From Armatimonadota bacterium (GTDB taxonomy: Bacteria; Armatimonadota; Fimbriimonadia; Fimbriimonadales; ATM1), in NCBI GenBank assembly GCA_003695835.1, contig RFHN01000064.1, forward strand, positions 1-7,940: a stretch of DNA of 7,940 nt. The letters are read 5' to 3'. Each line of letters opens with the position of its first letter. Positions within the stretch are counted from its first letter, which is position 1. The notes beneath the pieces were generated by a model. That model did not search any database. It was not told where the DNA came from and saw nothing but the letters and a program-made list of their open reading frames with translations. Positions 4,839-7,940 of the stretch are shown piece by piece. Position numbers and translations under genes: made by a program.

Positions 4839-7103
4839 GTGACTACGCTCGTCTTCGTATCCTTGGTGACACTCGTGAACTCTCAGCAGCCAGACTTCAC
4901 TCTGATCCGCGGGCCGTACGGAGAGCCGCACATCTTCGCTGATTCTGTCGAAGCAGCGTTCGAGGGGGCCGGCTACGCCGTCGCACAGGACCGCTTGTAT
5001 CAGATGGACCTCAGCCGCCGTTCGGCGCGCGGCCAGCTGAGCGGACTGATCGGGCGCGCCGGCGTCGGTAGCGATCGAGACGCCCTTCGTTTCGGCTACA
5101 CCGACGCCGAGTACGAAGCTATGTTCCGCGAGCTGCCCGCAGAGGTCCGCCGCATCACGGAGGCATACGCCAAGGGCGTCAACCGTTGGATCGAAGAGGC
5201 GGCCGCGAATGGCCAACTTCCAGAGGCCTACGGAGAAGAGAAGCCTCGACCATGGACAACGACCGATTCGCTCGCCGTCGGCGTCCAACTGGTTCGTCGG
5301 TTCGGTCGCTTCGGCGCAGGGGAGCTTCGAAACCTCGCTCTCTACACCTATTTGAAGAACCGCTTAGGGGAGGAAACACTCGCCGCGATGGACGACCTCG
5401 CCTGGCAGAACGACCGAGCGGCAATCTGCACCGTCAGCGACGCGGACGATCCGCATCGAGGCAGTTCGCCGTTCAAGCCGTTCGACGAGGCCGTGACAAA
5501 GGCGCACGTGGCTCTCTTGCCGCGTGTGAACCTTCTCGAACTTCTGCCGGCGATTCGGATCGAAGAGCAGGCCGAGATGAAAGAGATTGCGGCACAGCTG
5601 GGCGTCCCGCACAAGTGGGGAAGTTATGCGGTTGTCGTCTCGAAGCACAAGAGCCGCTTGGGTGTTCCTCTGTTGCTGTCTGGACCGCAAATGGGATTCA
5701 GCACGCCCTCGGTCGCTCATCAGATGAGCATCGCGTGTCCCCAATACACCGCCGTTGGAATGGACGTGCCCGGCGTACCCGGCATCCTGATCGGACACTC
5801 CCCCACCGTCGCCTGGGGAATGACGAGCGGCGTAGCCGACACTGACGATGTCTTCTTCGTCAAGCTCAACCCCGAGAACCCCGACGAATACGAATGGAAC
5901 GGATCCTGGAAACGCTTTGAACGAACAGAATGGCAGGTGCCCGTCAAGGGAGGGGAGGCGGTCACTGCGGTTCGCGAAATGACCGAGTTCGGACCTGTCA
6001 TCCTGAAGAGTATCGGTACCGGCGTCGCCTATGTGCGCAAGTCCCCGCTCTGGATGAAGGAGGTCGCGGGCCTCGCCGGCATGTCCCGCCTTCCGGGCGC
6101 TAAGACGATTCGAGAGGTCAGGGAAGTTGCCCTGACTCTGAATGCGAACTTCAACCTGTTCGCTGCGACGAACGAGGGCGACATCGGTTGGTTTTTCTGC
6201 GGTCGTATTCCGATTCGATCGAGCAAAGTAGATCCCAGGCTGCCCGCCCCCATGGACGGCGAGCACGACTGGCTTGGTATCGTGCCCCCGGACCGGATGC
6301 CTTACGTAATCAACCCTTCCAGCGGGTGGATTGCGAATTGGAACAACAAGCCCGTATCCTGGTGGCCTAACCTCGATACCCCCGCGTGGGGGCGGATCTT
6401 CCGGAACGAGGCCATCGTTCGCCTGCTGGAAGGAAAAGAAAGGATTGGGCCGGAAGACCTCGAAGCGGTCGTCCGGTCCATCGCAACGACAACGATCGAA
6501 CCGAGGTACTTCCTCGACGATCTCTTCGCTGCGGAAGGCGCAGGCAAGGCGTCGGGTGTTCGCCAGACTGCGCTCTCCTACCTGCGCGGCTGGCAGGGAA
6601 CGAAGCGCGAAGGCGAGGTGGCCCCGGTGATCTACGAAGCCTGGTTCGCTGCCCTGCAGCGGGAGCTATTCCTCGAAAAGTTCGGCAATTTCCTCGCCCC
6701 GGATGTGTTCAACCTCGTGCTACAGCCCACCGTCGTTTGGAACGCCCTCCACGGGCTCACGAAGCTGGATTATCTCGGGGGCCGTTCGAGGATGGATGTG
6801 GTTTGGACCGCATACGAAAAGGCGGTAGACGGCCTGCAGCAGTCGAGAGGCGGCGATGTGAGCTTGTGGCAGTACCGCGCCGGCAGAATCCAATTCAATG
6901 GCATCCCTCCGGTCATCTACAACGACCGGGGAACCTACATCCAGATTGTGGAGCTTTGGCCCAGCCCTCGAGGGCGTTTCGTCGCACCGCCGGGCGTCAG
7001 CGAGAACCGCGCGTCGCCGCACTTTGCGGACCAGCGCGATCTTGCGGCGCAGTGGACGTACTTCCCGATGCTGTACAAGCGGGAAGACCTTCCGAACAAG
7101 TAA
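4839..7103 (+). CDS. Penicillin acylase family protein (penicillin G acylase-type Ntn hydrolase)
   Basis: This is an Ntn amidohydrolase precursor that cleaves itself into alpha and beta chains and hydrolyses amide bonds of acylated small molecules (beta-lactams, N-acyl homoserine lactones or others; the substrate is not predictable). The alpha part has GEPHIFADSVEAAFEGAGYA then AQDRLYQMDLSRRSARGQL (49-67). Autocleavage is expected at Gly261-Ser262, making Ser262 the nucleophile. From Ser262 the first 80 beta residues align without gaps to remembered E. coli PacA, including GPQ at beta 21-23 and Asp at beta 73 and 76 (Asp334 and Asp337; calcium ligands there). Asn439 (FNLFA) fits the oxyanion Asn. 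IANWNNKP (498-505) and SPHFADQ (726-732) are also family-typical. The full length of 754 residues is normal. The N-terminal hydrophobic stretch is short and has no basic residue. GTG is forced by an in-frame TAA at 4827-4829. Confidence 0.95.
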   Translation: MTTLVFVSLVTLVNSQQPDFTLIRGPYGEPHIFADSVEAAFEGAGYAVAQDRLYQMDLSRRSARGQLSGLIGRAGVGSDRDALRFGYTDAEYEAMFRELPAEVRRITEAYAKGVNRWIEEAAANGQLPEAYGEEKPRPWTTTDSLAVGVQLVRRFGRFGAGELRNLALYTYLKNRLGEETLAAMDDLAWQNDRAAICTVSDADDPHRGSSPFKPFDEAVTKAHVALLPRVNLLELLPAIRIEEQAEMKEIAAQLGVPHKWGSYAVVVSKHKSRLGVPLLLSGPQMGFSTPSVAHQMSIACPQYTAVGMDVPGVPGILIGHSPTVAWGMTSGVADTDDVFFVKLNPENPDEYEWNGSWKRFERTEWQVPVKGGEAVTAVREMTEFGPVILKSIGTGVAYVRKSPLWMKEVAGLAGMSRLPGAKTIREVREVALTLNANFNLFAATNEGDIGWFFCGRIPIRSSKVDPRLPAPMDGEHDWLGIVPPDRMPYVINPSSGWIANWNNKPVSWWPNLDTPAWGRIFRNEAIVRLLEGKERIGPEDLEAVVRSIATTTIEPRYFLDDLFAAEGAGKASGVRQTALSYLRGWQGTKREGEVAPVIYEAWFAALQRELFLEKFGNFLAPDVFNLVLQPTVVWNALHGLTKLDYLGGRSRMDVVWTAYEKAVDGLQQSRGGDVSLWQYRAGRIQFNGIPPVIYNDRGTYIQIVELWPSPRGRFVAPPGVSENRASPHFADQRDLAAQWTYFPMLYKREDLPNK

Positions 7104-7150
7104 GCACTGCCCATCGTACAAAATAAACTGGCAAACGACAACAGACGGTA

Positions 7151-7158
7151 AAGGAGGT
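7151..7158 (+). promoter_or_regulatory. Consensus Shine-Dalgarno of the last gene
   Basis: AAGGAGGT is complementary to the 16S rRNA tail over its full length and lies 5 nt before ATG 7164. It indicates that this gene was selected for strong translation despite its internal stop codon. Confidence 0.85.
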
Positions 7159-7163
7159 CCAAC

Positions 7164-7619
7164 ATGCGATACCGTGTCTTGGCTTCTTTGGCGTTGATGT
7201 CTTTTGTCGGTGCGGGCGCGGTTCCGCAGGTGCACGGCGGAGCGGAGACAATCCGATTTGAGCCTGGAGATCTCGCTCTGTATCAGGAAGACCTGTCCGG
7301 GGCGGCGCTCGGTTCACAGCTGGAGGATTGGCGCCTTCTCAGCGGTTCCTACGAGGTTGCGGAGTTTCGCGGCAAGCCGTGGTTGCGTCCGTTGGATCGT
7401 CCCACACGGATCTTGCGGCGAATGAACCTTCCGCAGGAATTCTCAATTCAATTCAGCGTGTTTCTCCACGCCGAGGCGCAACCGACACTCAAGCTCTTCG
7501 CGTACACAGACCGGGATCTCGAACGCGAAATGATGGGGCCGGACGGTCCCGCTCAGCTGTACTTGATCGTGGGTCGCGGCTACAACCCGGATCACGATTG
7601 GGTTCACCTGCGCGTGTGA
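7164..7619 (+). CDS. Secreted beta-sandwich protein, N-terminal part, ended by an in-frame TGA
   Basis: Residues 1-25 form a signal peptide (MRYRVLASLALMSFVGAGAV and a few more). The mature part starts with FEPGDLALYQEDLSGAALGS and continues with WRLLSGSYEVAEFRGKPWL and alternating hydrophobic strands (FSIQFSVFLHAE, QLYLIVGRGY). This pattern resembles the concanavalin/laminin-G-like N-terminal domain of some OmpA-family outer-membrane proteins; I recognise this from memory of the motif style, without a search. The 151-residue product stops at TGA 7617-7619 mid-domain, right after HDWVHLRV. The same frame then continues with clear coding character, so this is probably only the first part of a longer gene. 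A consensus Shine-Dalgarno precedes it. It follows the acylase by 60 bp, with no terminator visible between them. Confidence 0.7.
   Translation: MRYRVLASLALMSFVGAGAVPQVHGGAETIRFEPGDLALYQEDLSGAALGSQLEDWRLLSGSYEVAEFRGKPWLRPLDRPTRILRRMNLPQEFSIQFSVFLHAEAQPTLKLFAYTDRDLEREMMGPDGPAQLYLIVGRGYNPDHDWVHLRV
7617..7619 (+). other. In-frame TGA interrupting the secreted-protein gene
   Basis: The context is GTG TGA GAT. TGA serves as a normal stop for the secretin (1437-1439) and the 61-residue protein (4486-4488), so genome-wide reassignment is unlikely. A single CGA-to-TGA or TGG-to-TGA change, or a sequencing error, is the simplest explanation. Confidence 0.8.
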
Positions 7620-7940
7620 GATCCGGAGATGAGGCGCTATCGGGACGTCATCCGCCCGAACGAGGTGAAGTTCGCTCCGCAACGAGAGCACGACGTCGCG
7701 ATCTCGGTCCGGAGTGGACAGCTCCATCTGTTCGTGGACGGCACTCGAGTCGCGTTTGCGCCTTTCCGGCCGAATGCTCCCCTCACCGCGGTCGGATTTC
7801 TCTTTGACGCCGGTTCCGGCAGCGACGTCCCGTATCGAGATCGCGCGCCGCTATTGGATGGGATTCAGATTCGGGCTTACACCAGCCCGACCGTGAATCT
7901 GCCCGGCGCTGCAAAGCTCGTCGTCGCCGTACCGAACGAA
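7620..7940 (+). pseudogene. Same-frame continuation of the secreted beta-sandwich gene, open to the window edge
   Basis: All 107 codons after the TGA are open and protein-like: RRYRDVIRPNEVKFAP, then HDVAISVRSGQLHLFVDGTR, AVGFLFDAGSG and LLDGIQIRAY, ending TSPTVNLPGAAKLVVAVPNE at the edge. The strand pair with an LFVDG turn is typical of LamG/concanavalin-like sandwiches and completes the fold begun before the stop. No independent start is convincing: ATG 7629 is in frame, but the nearest purine-rich stretch abuts it directly. The gene runs off the right edge; by analogy an OmpA-type peptidoglycan-binding domain might follow, which is inference only. Annotated as the downstream half of a broken or recoded gene. 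Confidence 0.65.

Noticed and set aside
5364..6266. Minus-strand 300-codon open frame within the acylase gene
   Set aside because: It is antisense to conserved catalytic sequence (the Ser262 region) and has no recognisable domain.
7628..7652. Possible SECIS-like stem after the in-frame TGA
   Set aside because: There are only five contiguous pairs with a 15-nt loop, and the protein has no redox context. A mutation or error is simpler.
7328..7807. Plus-strand 159-codon frame overlapping the secreted-protein gene
   Set aside because: It spans the TGA in another frame, but its product is Arg/Ser-rich without domain features. Frame 7164 shows signal-peptide and beta-sandwich sequence on both sides of the stop, so no frameshift is needed.

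Overview
The window (about 60% G+C, uniform codon use, no obvious foreign island) looks like ordinary chromosome from a diderm bacterium. The evidence for an outer membrane is a type IV pilus/type II secretion-type secretin, a periplasmic-type penicillin acylase and a signal-peptide beta-sandwich protein resembling N-terminal parts of OmpA-family proteins. Gene content and style recall Fimbriimonadales/Armatimonadota-like lineages, but that is a low-confidence guess. No RNA gene, CRISPR array, insertion sequence or prophage gene was seen.

Layout. 1-99: probable tail of an upstream gene, with a strong 11-bp hairpin. 96-1439 (+): short secretin with an excellent Shine-Dalgarno. 1446-3272 (-): 608-residue CPA1-type cation/proton antiporter with a cytosolic TrkA-like Rossmann domain; it converges on the secretin with only 6 bp between stop codons. 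3290-4267 (+): epoxyqueuosine reductase QueG, divergent from the antiporter with only 17 bp between start codons. 4303-4488 and 4603-4794 (+): two tiny two-helix membrane proteins of unknown function. 4839-7103 (+): an intact Ntn-hydrolase of the penicillin G acylase type. 7164-7940+ (+): a secreted beta-sandwich protein whose frame is cut by one in-frame TGA at 7617-7619 and then stays open and protein-like to the window edge.

The genes do not form one pathway. The secretin belongs to envelope secretion or pilus assembly, the antiporter to ion/pH homeostasis, queG to tRNA queuosine synthesis, and the acylase to envelope amide hydrolysis.

The most notable signals are in gene expression. Two genes (4303 and 4839) start with GTG exactly 8 nt after a -10 hexamer (TATAAT and TATAAG). 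Neither has a Shine-Dalgarno, and both have an in-frame TAA inside the promoter that fixes the start, so both appear to be leaderless. Their neighbours at 96, 4603 and 7164 have near-perfect Shine-Dalgarno sequences, so two initiation modes alternate gene by gene. The second notable signal is the in-frame TGA in the last gene. I found no multi-gene system that I could defend as new.
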